A stretch of DNA of 64,000 nt from Gemmatimonadota bacterium (GTDB taxonomy: Bacteria > Gemmatimonadota > Gemmatimonadetes > Gemmatimonadales > Gemmatimonadaceae): NCBI GenBank assembly GCA_021324775.1, contig JAJPIM010000030.1, positions 62,001 to 126,000 on the forward strand, in the 5' to 3' direction. Positions within the stretch are counted from its first letter, which is position 1, and each line of letters opens with the position of its first letter. This document shows positions 45,934-55,099 of the stretch, in pieces. The notes below the pieces were generated by a model. That model was not told the DNA's origin, searched no databases, and saw nothing but the letters and a program-made list of their open reading frames with translations. Made by a program: the position numbers and the translations under genes.

Positions 45934-46680
45934 CTACGGAATGTGGCGCTTCTGGGGATAGGGGAACCCGAAGTAGTGGACCGGAACGGCGCAGAAGTAG
46001 CCTCGTGCGCCGTCGTCGGCGCCGATCGCGGTCCAGCTCCCGGCGAACTCGTCCTGGCCGATCCGGGCAACACTGAGCGCCAGGCCTGATCCGGCGGCGG
46101 GTGTGGGAGGGCAATCGCCGGCGGAATCGCATGGAGCGCGGCGATCGTTGGCGCTGGTGCCGATCAGCAATCGCCAGCGTCCTTCGCCCACCGCCTTCGA
46201 CAGGCGGCGGGTGACGAGCACTCCGGGCCGCACGGGATCGAACGATCGCGGGTCGGGGACCGGGCCGGATGTGCCGGATGCGACGGGCACGCCGACGCCT
46301 GCGAGATCCACATTCACTGCGCCATACAGCGGAATGCTCGCGGTATCGGCGGTGAGGGCGCGCGTGGCGGCCTTGGTGGATGTGTCGAGCATGCTGGTCC
46401 GGCGCAGCCAGAGCCGGCCGCGGACCGACGCGCCGGAGGACGAACCGCCCGTCGCGACGAGGGTGAGTGTGTATTCACCCGAATCGATGCGTGCGAGCGG
46501 CGGGATGACGTCGCGCGGGCTCACGGCGTCGCACGAGAACGGGGCGGCGGCCGCGACTGGGTGGCGGGGCGCAAAGGCGAGCCTCGCCGAGTGAAGCAGC
46601 AGCTCGCGCGACGCGACGATCGCGGCGACGGCCAGGACTCCCGCGTTTGTCCGGTTCATCCATCCCGTTGTACGCATCAC
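45934..46680 (-). CDS. Hypothetical exported protein
   Basis: The 248-residue protein has an N-terminal hydrophobic segment (GVLAVAAIVASRELLLHSARLAF). The first strands (GEYTLTLVATGG, ASVRGRLWLRR) and the end (QDEFAGSWTAIGADDGARGYFCAVPVHYFG) suggest a beta-sandwich or lipocalin-like domain of the type common in exported proteins of Gemmatimonadota; the assignment is weak. The seven-copy 63-bp repeat array lies immediately upstream of its start. Confidence 0.65.
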   Translation of the reverse strand: MMRTTGWMNRTNAGVLAVAAIVASRELLLHSARLAFAPRHPVAAAAPFSCDAVSPRDVIPPLARIDSGEYTLTLVATGGSSSGASVRGRLWLRRTSMLDTSTKAATRALTADTASIPLYGAVNVDLAGVGVPVASGTSGPVPDPRSFDPVRPGVLVTRRLSKAVGEGRWRLLIGTSANDRRAPCDSAGDCPPTPAAGSGLALSVARIGQDEFAGSWTAIGADDGARGYFCAVPVHYFGFPYPQKRHIP

Positions 46681-46702
46681 CGGCGCCGGATGTTGGGCGG
46701 AG

Positions 46703-47143
46703 ATGGCGCCGTTCTCGAACGGCGCCCGCTGCCCTCGACGACAGGCCTTGGTGCGGGCGGCTGGAATGGCGCCGTTCTCGAACGGCGCCCGCGGCGCTCG
46801 ACGACGGGCCTTGGTGCGGGCGGCTGGGATGGCGCCGTTCTCGAACGGCGCCCGCTGCCCTCGACGACAGGCCTTGGTGCGGGCGGCTGGAATGGCGCCG
46901 TTCTCGAACGGCGCCCGCTGCCCTCGGCGACAGGCCTTGGTGCGGGCGGCTGGGATGGCGCCGTTCTCGAACGGCGCCTGCTGCCCTCGACGACGGGCCT
47001 TGGTGCAGGTGGCTGGGATGGCACCGTTCTCGAACGGCGCCCGCTGCCCTCGACGACGGGCCTTGGTGCGGGCGGCTGGGATGGCGCCGTTCGCGAACGG
47101 CGCGTGCTGCCCTCGGCGACTGGCCTTTGCGTGGGTGGCTGGC
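46703..47143. repeat. Seven tandem 63-bp repeats built on the CCGTTC-TC-GAACGG hairpin
   Basis: Seven units begin at 46703, 46766, 46829, 46892, 46955, 47018 and 47081, exactly 63 bp apart with no spacers. Each holds a near-perfect hairpin (arms GGCGCCGTTC and GAACGGCGCC, loop TC) followed by CGCTGCCCTCG-type sequence and GGCCTTGGTGCGGGCGGCTGG. The last unit has a changed loop and arm end. As 63 is divisible by three, several frames stay open through the array and create false ORFs with 21-residue repeats. The array fills most of the 517-bp gap 46681-47197; the rest shows no gene. Confidence 0.95.
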
Positions 47144-47197
47144 GATGATCAAAAAGCGGTCGCTGGGTCACGTCGGCCATCATTGCGGGCGCGCCCG

Positions 47198-48385
47198 CTA
47201 CCGCAGGAAGAATGGCAGCACCAGCTCGGCCGCGATTAGCGCGACGATCAGGACCTCGAGCGCTTCGGCGCGCGCGGCCTGCGATTCGTCGTTCAGCATC
47301 GCGTACGTCTCGCGGATGATCGCGAGTTTGCGGTCGATTCCCGCGCGCCACTCACGGCCACGGAAGATGTCGAGCGCCGCGGTGTAGATGCGCGCCAGGT
47401 AGACGTCGTCGGTGACCTTGAGCGCGCTCTCGACGCGCTCCACCAGCTCCGTCGAGTCGGCGACCAGAGCCTGGAGGTCGGACAGCAGGCCGGCGAAGCG
47501 GCGTTGCAGGAGAGCGAGCTGGCGGCGCGGGCGCGCTGATGCGACGCGGTCGTACATCGCGGGCAGCTCGGCATCGAGCACCGCGTCGTAGACGCGAAGC
47601 TCGAGCAACTGGGCGTTCGCGAACTCCAGGATGTACTGCACGTCCGTGTCACCGGGCGACGGCTCGACGACGAGCGCATTGTCCCAGGTGAGAATCGTGA
47701 GGTCGTCGGTGTAGTAGGAGAACCGGTGCGGGAGCAACTCGTGGCGGGCGGTCGCGGAGAGGGGGCGGCGCTCGTTGAGGAGGAGCGGCACCAGGTCCTC
47801 ATCGCCCCAGGTGGCTGGCGACAGCGCGCCGCCGGCTCCGATGATGCCGTCGGGCGCGACAGTGCCATCGGCGCCGCGCACGGCGTTGATGCGGAAGACG
47901 ACGTAATCCTCCGTGATCGGCGCGATCGCGGGACGCGTGATCGCTGGGGCGATGCGATCGAGCAGCGCGCCGAGGTGTCGTTCGAACACCGGAGAGAGAT
48001 CGATGCCCGCGTCGACGGCGTTGCCGAACGCGGAGAACTCGTTCCAGGCCATGCCGGGCGAGGCGTGGATCGAGATCCGGAGGGAAACGCCGCCGAAGTC
48101 GAAGAGGCGCGCCGACACTTCAGCGTCGCCTGAGGCGCCCGGGACGCGTACGGGCTCGGTGCCGAGGATCACGGCGACCGGCGGATTCGCGATCTGAATG
48201 GCTTGTGCTTCACCGCGGAGCGGCCGGACGCGGGACGGTGCGCTCGATGCCAGCAGATCGGCCGCTCGCGGAAGGTCGATCTCGAACCCCACATCGAACA
48301 GCCGGTAGACGATCGCCACCCCGTCCACCCGGACATCACTGAGCGAGCCAGTGGGCAATGTCGCCGGAGCGGGCGGCGGCGTCAC
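47198..48385 (-). CDS. RMD1/YagE-family (DUF155) protein
   Basis: I start at GTG 48385 (395 residues); a TTG at 48424 would overlap the upstream gene by 26 bp. The protein follows the DUF155 pattern: ARLFDFGGVSLRISI, then DDLTILTWDNALVVEPSPGD and QYILEFANAQLLELRVYD. Long helices follow, ending with a C-terminal membrane anchor (ALEVLIVALIAAELVLPFFL). Yeast RMD1 relatives are linked to sporulation and mitochondria; bacterial function is unknown. Confidence 0.78.
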   Translation of the reverse strand: MTPPPAPATLPTGSLSDVRVDGVAIVYRLFDVGFEIDLPRAADLLASSAPSRVRPLRGEAQAIQIANPPVAVILGTEPVRVPGASGDAEVSARLFDFGGVSLRISIHASPGMAWNEFSAFGNAVDAGIDLSPVFERHLGALLDRIAPAITRPAIAPITEDYVVFRINAVRGADGTVAPDGIIGAGGALSPATWGDEDLVPLLLNERRPLSATARHELLPHRFSYYTDDLTILTWDNALVVEPSPGDTDVQYILEFANAQLLELRVYDAVLDAELPAMYDRVASARPRRQLALLQRRFAGLLSDLQALVADSTELVERVESALKVTDDVYLARIYTAALDIFRGREWRAGIDRKLAIIRETYAMLNDESQAARAEALEVLIVALIAAELVLPFFLR

Positions 48386-48398
48386 GAGAGAAGGGCGG

Positions 48399-49256
48399 TC
48401 AATGGGCTCCGGCGACGGCTCCAATCCGCTCGGCGAACGCGGCGTACAACTGCTGCGTGACCGGGCCTGGCCGTCCCGTGCCGATGGCGCGTCCGTCGAT
48501 GCGGACGACGGGCATGATGTCGTTGTACGTGCTCGCGATGAACATCTCGGTGACGCGCGGCAGGTCGCGCGCGAGCACCGGGAACTCCCGCACCGGCAGA
48601 TTGAGCTCGGCCGCGATCTCCATCACCAACTCGCGCGAGATGCTCGGCAGGATGTGCGTCGTCAGCGGATGCGTGCGGAGCTCGCCATCGAGCTGCAGGA
48701 ACGCGGCGCTCGATGCGCCTTCCATGATGACGCCTTCGCGGACGAAGACCGCCTCGTCGGATCCGGCGTCCACGGCCTCCTGCTTGGCCATGATGTTGGG
48801 GAGCAAGTTGACTGACTTGATGTCGCAACGCGCCCATCGCACGTCGGGTACGGTGATGACCGACGCGCCGCGCGTGCGGAGCGCGTGCGGGAGTGCGACC
48901 GGACTCGCGCTGGCCAGGACCGTAGGCGGCGTTCCGGCGGGCGGGAACTGGTGTGTGCGGGGAGCGGTGCCGCGAGTCACCTGCCAGTAGACAAGCGCGT
49001 CGCCGTCCAGGTGATTCTCGCGAAGGAGTGTCCGCGAAATGTGACGGAGCTCCTCGATCCGGCCGTCGTCCAGCGTGATACGCAGCTCTCGCACGCCCCG
49101 CGCGAGGCGTCGCAGATGGCGATCGACCTCGATGAGCTCGCCGCCTGCCCCACGTACCACATCGTAGATGCCATCGCCGAACAGGAACCCGCGGTCCGTG
49201 ACGGATACGGTGGCCTGCTCCGAATCCACGTACCGGCCATTGAGGTATACGCGCAT
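48399..49256 (-). CDS. Class IV PLP aminotransferase (D-amino-acid transaminase-like)
   Basis: The 285-residue protein has the class IV fold. Marks are the N-terminal LNGRYV and TDRGFLFGDGIYDVVR, the PLP Lys147 (CDIKSVNLLPNIMAKQEA), and EGASSAAFLQLDG. The GDGIYDV and the RxT-x-x-H-x-F segment (RGTAPRTHQFP) favour D-alanine transaminase over branched-chain aminotransferase. D-Ala or D-Glu supply for peptidoglycan is a likely role. It is upstream of the RMD1-like gene on the same strand. Confidence 0.87.
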   Translation of the reverse strand: MRVYLNGRYVDSEQATVSVTDRGFLFGDGIYDVVRGAGGELIEVDRHLRRLARGVRELRITLDDGRIEELRHISRTLLRENHLDGDALVYWQVTRGTAPRTHQFPPAGTPPTVLASASPVALPHALRTRGASVITVPDVRWARCDIKSVNLLPNIMAKQEAVDAGSDEAVFVREGVIMEGASSAAFLQLDGELRTHPLTTHILPSISRELVMEIAAELNLPVREFPVLARDLPRVTEMFIASTYNDIMPVVRIDGRAIGTGRPGPVTQQLYAAFAERIGAVAGAH

Positions 49257-49299
49257 ACGCTGTTTCGCGCTCCAGTGCCGAGGTGTATGTTCAGAAACT

Positions 49300-49812
49300 A
49301 TGCCTCACGCATCGTATGGAACAGTGACCCGTGGCCTGGCGCATGCCCGGCGGCGTGGCCGCCGCTGGATACCGGCGGTCGCGGGGGTCCCGATCGGGAT
49401 CGTGCTCGCGGGGTGCGGGCATCTCTGGCAGACGTCGACGAAGCCGGTCCCTGCACCCGCACGCGATGTCTACGCCTGTGCGATCGCGCAAGCCACCGGC
49501 ATGGGCTACAAAGTCGTCGTGGACACCGTGCACCGCGACCAGCGCGACGTCGAAGCATCGAAGGTACTGCCGCGGAGCAACGCGGGAGCGAATCCCAACG
49601 AGTACAGCCGCAAGGACGTGCTGTCGATCATCGTCAGCGGTGTGGCCGATGGGACGTCGACCATGCGCGTGGTGGCCGGCACCATATCAATCGACGAGAA
49701 CCGGCGCGGGCCGACCGACATCGACGAGCCTGTGGATGCCAATGCCATGTCCGATGCGGATTCGCTGATCGCCCGGTGCGGCGTGGCGAATCCGCCCACG
49801 TCCAAGACCTAA
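49300..49812 (+). CDS. Lipoprotein of unknown function
   Basis: From ATG 49300 the protein has 170 residues with a lipoprotein signal (PIGIVLAGCGH). The mature part has DVYACAIAQATGMGYKVVVDTV and alternating strands with SIIVSGVADGTSTMRVVAGTISI. Two further Cys (in YACAI and ARCGV) could form a disulphide. Family unknown. It is divergent from the transaminase gene across 43 bp. Confidence 0.72.
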   Translation: MPHASYGTVTRGLAHARRRGRRWIPAVAGVPIGIVLAGCGHLWQTSTKPVPAPARDVYACAIAQATGMGYKVVVDTVHRDQRDVEASKVLPRSNAGANPNEYSRKDVLSIIVSGVADGTSTMRVVAGTISIDENRRGPTDIDEPVDANAMSDADSLIARCGVANPPTSKT

Positions 49813-49819
49813 TTTTAGA

Positions 49820-49839
49820 CCCGGCGCCTCGGCGCCGGG
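49820..49839. terminator. Strong hairpin between convergent genes
   Basis: Arms CCCGGCGCC and GGCGCCGGG with a TC loop, between the stops at 49812 and 49851. On the minus strand it is followed by TCTAAAATT, a weak U-rich tail, so it may terminate transcription, best from the minus strand. It shares the two-base TC loop with the hairpin repeat family but not its sequence. Confidence 0.55.
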
Positions 49840-49850
49840 CGGTGGCGGGG

Positions 49851-50669
49851 TCAGTCCTCGTGATCTCCCGCCATCTCGTGCATGGCGTTCCGGCCCCAGA
49901 TCGTAGCCGGGTCCGAGGCGCCGGGATAGACGTGCAGCATCCAGCCGAATGCCTGCTTGACGAAGCGGCCGCCCGCGGCGTCGCAGGCTTCCCTGGTCGT
50001 GATGGATCCGCGTCCGCCGAATAGCGGACGGCCATCCGGACCCTTCTCGCCCATGCGCGCCCAGTCGCCGCGCTTCGGCACGCACCAGTTCGTGTGCACG
50101 TGCCACTGGCTCACGCTCAGAGGGACCCGCTCATTGAGATCGGAGAGCGATGCCCATCTCGGTGCGGTGTACATCGCGCCCACGAGTTTGTAGGACGAAT
50201 CCCCGGTGCGCTCGTAGAGAAGCGACGTCGGCGCGGCGGGATCGAAATGCACCAGCGCCTCCAGGCCGTGGCGATTGCTCGTGAAGTGGTAGACATGCTG
50301 CGGGACTCTGGGTGCGAAGATGTGAAACCCATCGGCGAGTGCGCGATGGAAGTCGGTGTACTGGGCAATGCCAGCGCGGAGCGCGACGAGGACCGCGGCG
50401 GCCCGAGCGCTATCGCCTGGCTGCGGCCGGCCGAGCACCGTCATGCGCATGTGGGGGGCGTTCATGAGCCCTCCGTCCATGGCCGTGCTCATCGCGGCCA
50501 TCTCGCCGGTGTCGTTCATCGCGGCGCCGGCGGCGGGGCTGCTGGCCGGGCTTTGGGCGACGGCGGGGCTGGCGCTCCAGGACATGCAGAACAGAACCGC
50601 GGCGCCGAGCCAGAGTGCGCGGCGATGCGTTGCTTGAGCGGCGGTGTTGGTGCTCACGGGAAGCTCCAT
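49851..50669 (-). CDS. Exported protein with WHxHxNWC domain
   Basis: The 272-residue protein has a signal peptide (LGAAVLFCMSWSASPAVAQ) and a Met/Ala-rich stretch with several Met and His (MNDTGEMAAMSTAMDGGLMNAPHMRM), suggestive of metal binding. The conserved domain (about 100-260) contains PTSLLYERTGD, AMYTAPRWAS, W189-H-V-H-T-N-W-C196, TTREACDAAGG and FGWMLHVYPG. It is a paralogue of the N-terminal domain of the lipoprotein at 21416. A heme- or copper-binding role is only a guess. Confidence 0.75.
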   Translation of the reverse strand: MELPVSTNTAAQATHRRALWLGAAVLFCMSWSASPAVAQSPASSPAAGAAMNDTGEMAAMSTAMDGGLMNAPHMRMTVLGRPQPGDSARAAAVLVALRAGIAQYTDFHRALADGFHIFAPRVPQHVYHFTSNRHGLEALVHFDPAAPTSLLYERTGDSSYKLVGAMYTAPRWASLSDLNERVPLSVSQWHVHTNWCVPKRGDWARMGEKGPDGRPLFGGRGSITTREACDAAGGRFVKQAFGWMLHVYPGASDPATIWGRNAMHEMAGDHED

Positions 50670-50794
50670 GATGGCCGAGCGGGAATTCGCAAACTCCTCA
50701 TGGGTGACGGCTCCGGGCGGCCGGTGTTAATCCCGGCTGACAATTCTTTATCGCGGACGTGGTGGTGGCGCTCGGGGACGCCCGCGGATCGGCG

Positions 50795-52837
50795 TTACGG
50801 GTAGCTGAACAGGCTCGGAGTGACTGTCCGCTCGCGGCTGCGGGTGACATCGGGCGACTCCGTCCACCAGACGCGGGCGGCACTCGAATACGACACCCGG
50901 ACCTCCAGACCCGATCGGGGCTGGCGTACGAGCGGCTGAGCGAGATCGATGCGCCAGAGTTGGCGGGACTCGCGTGGCACCCCGACGAGCAGGCCCAGGC
51001 CCGCGCTGCCGACGGTCGGCGACGTCGTGCCGAATGGGATGTCGCCGGCCCACACTCGTCCGGCGTCGACGAATCCCGCGAAACCCCATGTCGCGGCGCT
51101 GCGCAGGAGATGGAGGGGCGGGCGGAACAGGTTGCGGTATTCGGCTCGTCCGACGCCTCGGGCGGCGCCGGCGACATTGGTGCCGAGATAGCCCGGGACC
51201 CCGCCGTCCGGATCGCCGAGGGCGAGCTGGAAGGGGGTGCGGACGCGCTGGCCGTAGGCGATGTCGGTGCTGATGATGAGCGTCCGCGCGAGGCCGGCTT
51301 TGACGTACCACGCGGCGCGGCCGCTCGTGATCAGGCCATCCCATCGTCCTGTGGACTCGTCGCGCCGGGCTTCGGATTCGATGCCGCCACGGATTACCGA
51401 ACCGCGCGACCCTGCCGCGAGGTCGAGCCGGCCGGAGAGGAACACATCGTGGGCCCCGGATCCGAGCCATCCGGCACTGCGGCCGAGGACTGCGGAGAAT
51501 TGTCCGCCAAGGGGGATGTCCTGTTCGCCGAGGAGGGCGTCCATGCCGACGACCGTGATGTAGCGGACGGCGCGCACGCCGACCAGCAGATTGACGCGAT
51601 CTTCGGTATGGGCGCCGAAGTGACCCGCGAACTCGTTAGCGGTCGCCGTGGTCGTGTCGCGCTGCAGACCGCTGGGTGTGATGAGGACGGGGCCGCCGCC
51701 GATGTCATCGCGTTCGTGTGAGACCGCGACGCCCACGATCGCCAGGCGATTCGTGCGTCGTGCCGTGGTGTCGCCGGTGTTGACCCTGCCTGCGGAGGGG
51801 TTGCCGATCCGCAGGAGGCCTCCGGCGTTGAAGTAGACGCGTTCGACGTCGAGCGTCGGCGCGTACACATCGGCGGGGTTTCGGAACTGGAAGTAGTCAT
51901 GATCGCTGCCGCCAGCGACGCGCCATCCGATCGACTGCAGATCCACCAGATATGGGTGGGCCATCGAGGCGTCGAGGTCTCCGCCGAGGTGAGCGCGCTG
52001 GGCTGACGCGTCGAACACCCACGGGTGGCCGAACGTCTGGAAGTCGGCGAATTCACCACCGATCTGGTCGGGATAGTTCGGCGTGTGTGCCCAGTCGCCG
52101 GTCACGCGCATGGCGTTGCCAAGCAGGTTGCCGTTGCCGAGGCGCAGCGCGTCGATATAGGGGGCCGGCCTTCCGATGCCGACCTGGATCTCGCCCGACA
52201 ACTCGTCCACGGTAAAGACATCGAGGCGGACGCCGCCCTGGCCGTCGGCAAAGGCGGCGATGTGCGCCGACTGAATGAACGGTTGCGCGCGCAACAGGCG
52301 TTCGGACTCGACGCGTCGTTCTTCGACGCATCGGTCGCCGACCCGCAGGGCGAGAAATCGGCGGATGATGGGTCCGCGCGTCGTGCTGTGCCATTTGGCG
52401 GCCTTGCGCAGGAACGCGGCGATCCTGGTATCGGCCGGGTAGCCGAAGTAGGGTGGCTGCGGGCGGATGTCGATCGACGAGATCAGGCGGCCGCTGCAAT
52501 TGATGGCGTTTTGCATCGAGTCGCGGACCGCGCTGGCGCGCATCGAATCGCGGCGGACACCGCGCCGCAGCGTGTCCAGCGCGAGCGAGTCGACGTTACC
52601 CGAATCGAGATGGAAGGGTGGCGGGACGACGCCCGGCCGCTCGAGCGTCGTCGTGTCGGGGAAGGTGGGCACCAAGGTGTCGCTGGGTACGCGGTGTAAG
52701 CTGTCCGGCGGCGGATGTCCGGCGCGCGTCGTGTCCTGCGCCATCGCGCGGCCGGCCGGGACGGCGAGGCCGGCGGCGCACGTTGTGGCGAGCGCAATGA
52801 TGAAGGGCGCGAGACCGCGCCGGTATCCGTGAGTCAT
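50795..52837 (-). CDS. Omp85/BamA-like outer-membrane protein
   Basis: From ATG 52837 (GGAAGGGCGG upstream) it has 680 residues. A signal peptide (PFIIALATTCAAGLAVPAGRAMAQD) is followed by a Pro/Asp-rich region and a POTRA-like segment (about 115-220, ISSIDIRPQPPYFG to DVFTVDEL). The rest is a long beta-barrel domain with alternating aromatic/Gly strands, ending WRIDLAQPLVRQPRSGLEVRVSYS and PSLFSYP. The layout fits the surface-antigen (Omp85) superfamily; whether it assembles proteins, exports lipids or has another role is unknown. bamBCDE-like neighbours are absent. Confidence 0.78.
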   Translation of the reverse strand: MTHGYRRGLAPFIIALATTCAAGLAVPAGRAMAQDTTRAGHPPPDSLHRVPSDTLVPTFPDTTTLERPGVVPPPFHLDSGNVDSLALDTLRRGVRRDSMRASAVRDSMQNAINCSGRLISSIDIRPQPPYFGYPADTRIAAFLRKAAKWHSTTRGPIIRRFLALRVGDRCVEERRVESERLLRAQPFIQSAHIAAFADGQGGVRLDVFTVDELSGEIQVGIGRPAPYIDALRLGNGNLLGNAMRVTGDWAHTPNYPDQIGGEFADFQTFGHPWVFDASAQRAHLGGDLDASMAHPYLVDLQSIGWRVAGGSDHDYFQFRNPADVYAPTLDVERVYFNAGGLLRIGNPSAGRVNTGDTTARRTNRLAIVGVAVSHERDDIGGGPVLITPSGLQRDTTTATANEFAGHFGAHTEDRVNLLVGVRAVRYITVVGMDALLGEQDIPLGGQFSAVLGRSAGWLGSGAHDVFLSGRLDLAAGSRGSVIRGGIESEARRDESTGRWDGLITSGRAAWYVKAGLARTLIISTDIAYGQRVRTPFQLALGDPDGGVPGYLGTNVAGAARGVGRAEYRNLFRPPLHLLRSAATWGFAGFVDAGRVWAGDIPFGTTSPTVGSAGLGLLVGVPRESRQLWRIDLAQPLVRQPRSGLEVRVSYSSAARVWWTESPDVTRSRERTVTPSLFSYP

Positions 52838-52975
52838 GGGCCGCCCTTCCACGGCTCAATCATCGGAGAGAGTGACCTACTGGCCAACGCGCCCGGCGGC
52901 TGGTATCCGGCCGCGCCGCCCCCGCACACAAGCGCCGATCACCTGCTGATCCAACTGCCGATCAACCGCGGGACT

Positions 52976-53473
52976 CTACTTCGAATAGACGAACTGCGCG
53001 CTGCGTATCCCCTTTCGGACCGGGTGCATCCACGTGATCTGGGCCCCGGTCGTGGCCACCGTGTCGATTTCCTTGGGCGGGATGCGAAACGCGATCGAGG
53101 CACCAGCCAATGGCGCGTATTGCCCCTTGAGCGTGTCCGCTTCTGTCTGGACGAGACCGAGGTACGAAGTCTGGACGATGGTCTGGCAGATGTACGTGCC
53201 GTCAGAGTTGAGAGTCAGGACCCCGTCCATCACCTGGAGCTTGTGACGCGGGTCTTCGCCGGGGATGGGTGCGGGGAGGTTGCCCCCATCCACAGAGCGC
53301 AGCACGTAGCGCCCGAGGATGCCGCCCTGCGCGCGGGGCGTCTGGCTGGCGGCGAGGGTGGCATTGCCGGCGATCGCGTTGGCGCCGGCGGCGGGTGCGG
53401 GAGCGGTATCAGCCGGCACAGTGGCAAACGCGAGCGTGGCCAGAGTTGCCAGAATCGGACCGTAGAGGCGCAT
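52976..53473 (-). CDS. Hypothetical exported protein
   Basis: The 165-residue protein has a signal peptide (GPILATLATLAFATVPADTAPA) and an Ala-rich spacer. The compact beta-rich domain (GRYVLRSVDGGNLPAPIPGED to GAQITWMHP) with LTLNSDGTYIC looks lipocalin-like or similar to small exported beta-barrel proteins. No enzyme motif. It lies 138 bp upstream of the Omp85-like gene on the same strand. Confidence 0.7.
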   Translation of the reverse strand: MRLYGPILATLATLAFATVPADTAPAPAAGANAIAGNATLAASQTPRAQGGILGRYVLRSVDGGNLPAPIPGEDPRHKLQVMDGVLTLNSDGTYICQTIVQTSYLGLVQTEADTLKGQYAPLAGASIAFRIPPKEIDTVATTGAQITWMHPVRKGIRSAQFVYSK

Positions 53474-53648
53474 GGGTCCTCGGAGGGTTGAGTGGCCTGG
53501 GGGACAGTTGGTCAGGAGGTAATCGGTCCGTGGTCAGGGAAGCACAAGGGCCGATCCAATTGTACATTGGCCGGCCCTGAAGCGATCCCTACGCCCTGCC
53601 ATTCAAATTTCGGACCCCGTTCGATCCGCCACCACCCGCCATCAAGGC

Positions 53649-54317
53649 CTAGTCGAGGGCAAATGGAATGGAAATGCCACCTGGGGGGCGAGGCTTGCTT
53701 CCGCGAAAAGGGGGCCAGCGGCGGGTGGCGTGATCAAGCGCGGCGAACCGGGCGGCCTCGCGGGTGGCGTCGCCATCCTGTTCCTGGCAATAGTCGTGTG
53801 CCGCCGCGGCGGTGTCGAACACCGCGCAGCGGGCGTCGAGACGCGAGAGACCGTCCTCGCCGTCCGTCGCGGTGCGCTCGCAGACCGCGTATCGGCCGTC
53901 GCCCATCAGCACCAGGTCGATCCCGACGATGTGAGCGAGTTGTCCGGCCTCCCGGCATTCCGCGCGGCCGCGTCCGAGCGTCCATCCCATCACGCGGAGG
54001 ACGCCTTCCTGGCGCAGCAACGCCATAGGCTCGGGCTCCCCGAGCGTCTCGCGGGCGAGCGCGACGGCTGCGGTGGCTTCCGGCGAGGGTTTGGTGGATG
54101 GTGGCCCGTGCCTTCCCGCCGCCCGCGCGGGCGGTGAGGCAGTGGGGGGAATACTGGGGCGAGATTGGGGCGGAGGGGTCACCGAACTCAGGTAGCGACG
54201 GGAGCTTCGATTCCTAGCGAGGCCTGCGATCAAGGCTGTCGGATGGCGGGCTGTCTGAATGACGATTGGGATGGCGGTGGCGGTCACAGTTGCCCCCCTG
54301 TGGCGCGCTGGGTACAC
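53649..54317 (-). CDS. Hypothetical protein, start uncertain
   Basis: Up to 222 residues. The first ~80 are low-complexity and may not be translated. The rest (LARETLGEPEPMALLRQEGVLRVMGWTLG; GIDLVLMGDGRYAVCERT; DTAAAAHDYCQEQDGDATREAARFAALDHATRRWPP) reads like a small soluble domain with several Cys. Unknown family. It is divergent from the GNAT gene at 54325, which argues for a start inside the frame rather than at 54317. Confidence 0.5.
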   Translation of the reverse strand: MYPARHRGATVTATAIPIVIQTARHPTALIAGLARNRSSRRYLSSVTPPPQSRPSIPPTASPPARAAGRHGPPSTKPSPEATAAVALARETLGEPEPMALLRQEGVLRVMGWTLGRGRAECREAGQLAHIVGIDLVLMGDGRYAVCERTATDGEDGLSRLDARCAVFDTAAAAHDYCQEQDGDATREAARFAALDHATRRWPPFRGSKPRPPGGISIPFALD

Positions 54318-54324
54318 TCGCGGA

Positions 54325-54933
54325 ATGAGACCTGCCGATACTGCATCCGCGCCGTCGTTGCACCGTGCGACACCCCAGGAGGCGGCCGCTTGCTACGACA
54401 TCCTGCGGAGCTACGGCGAAAGCGTCGACCGCACGTTGGGGATCGTGTCGTGGGCCCATCCGCGCGCGGAGGCGTTCGTGCATGCGGACGCTGCGGCTGG
54501 CCGCCTCTACGTGGTGCGAAGGAGCGGGGCGCTGGCGGCGACGTTCGCGATCCTGGGGGAGGCAGCACCGCGATTCTCGGGGGTGCGGTGGGCCGAGCCG
54601 GGCGCGCGGGCCGCGTATCTGCACCGGCTCGCGGTGGCGGAGGCGTTCCGGGGAGCGGGGCTCGGGAAATGGTGCATGGTGCAGGGTGAGCGGATCGCGA
54701 GCCAGGAGGGATACGACTATCTGAGGCTGGATGCGCTTCCGACGGACGTGCGGGCGATCACCTTTTATCAGCGGCTGGGCTACACCAACCGCGGGACGAT
54801 CACCGTCGAGTCGGGTGACCCGCGCCAGCCGCTCGTGGACCTCGTGTGCTTCGAGAAGCGGCTTCCGGGGGTGGGCGCCGGCGCTGCGGGCGGCCGTGCT
54901 GACCCGCGGGCGGGCAGCCGCGCCGCCGGGTAG
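54325..54933 (+). CDS. GNAT-family N-acetyltransferase
   Basis: From ATG 54325 (MRPADTASAPSL) it has 202 residues. The GNAT core is clear: LHRLAVAEAFRGAGLGKWCMVQGE (acetyl-CoA loop RGAGLG) and LDALPTDVRAITFYQRLGY. The last ~30 residues are Gly/Ala/Arg-rich and probably disordered. A start at 54259 would overlap the divergent gene. The substrate is unknown. Confidence 0.83.
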   Translation: MRPADTASAPSLHRATPQEAAACYDILRSYGESVDRTLGIVSWAHPRAEAFVHADAAAGRLYVVRRSGALAATFAILGEAAPRFSGVRWAEPGARAAYLHRLAVAEAFRGAGLGKWCMVQGERIASQEGYDYLRLDALPTDVRAITFYQRLGYTNRGTITVESGDPRQPLVDLVCFEKRLPGVGAGAAGGRADPRAGSRAAG

Positions 54934-55099
54934 GCTCGTAACGGAGTGAGCCGTATACGGATGCGGGACCGAGGCGTGAGGGCTCGTTAACGTCTCTGGC
55001 CGGGCGCCGTCTCACCATACGGCGGCCAATTTTCGGGACACCGCCGAGCGGTCTCACTTGTAGCAGAGGCTCCCAAAGACGGGGGCCGAGGGACACCCA

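Noticed and set aside
46703-47143. CRISPR array
   Set aside because: Repeats are contiguous with no variable spacers, and no cas genes are present.
47146-47197. Rho-independent terminator after the RMD1-like gene
   Set aside because: There is a run of five T's on the minus strand near 47155, but no stable stem directly before it.
46561-47387. Several long open frames with 21-residue repeats on both strands
   Set aside because: They arise because the 63-bp repeat is a multiple of three without stop codons in those frames; the repeated unit is a hairpin, and no ribosome-binding site or homologous protein supports coding.
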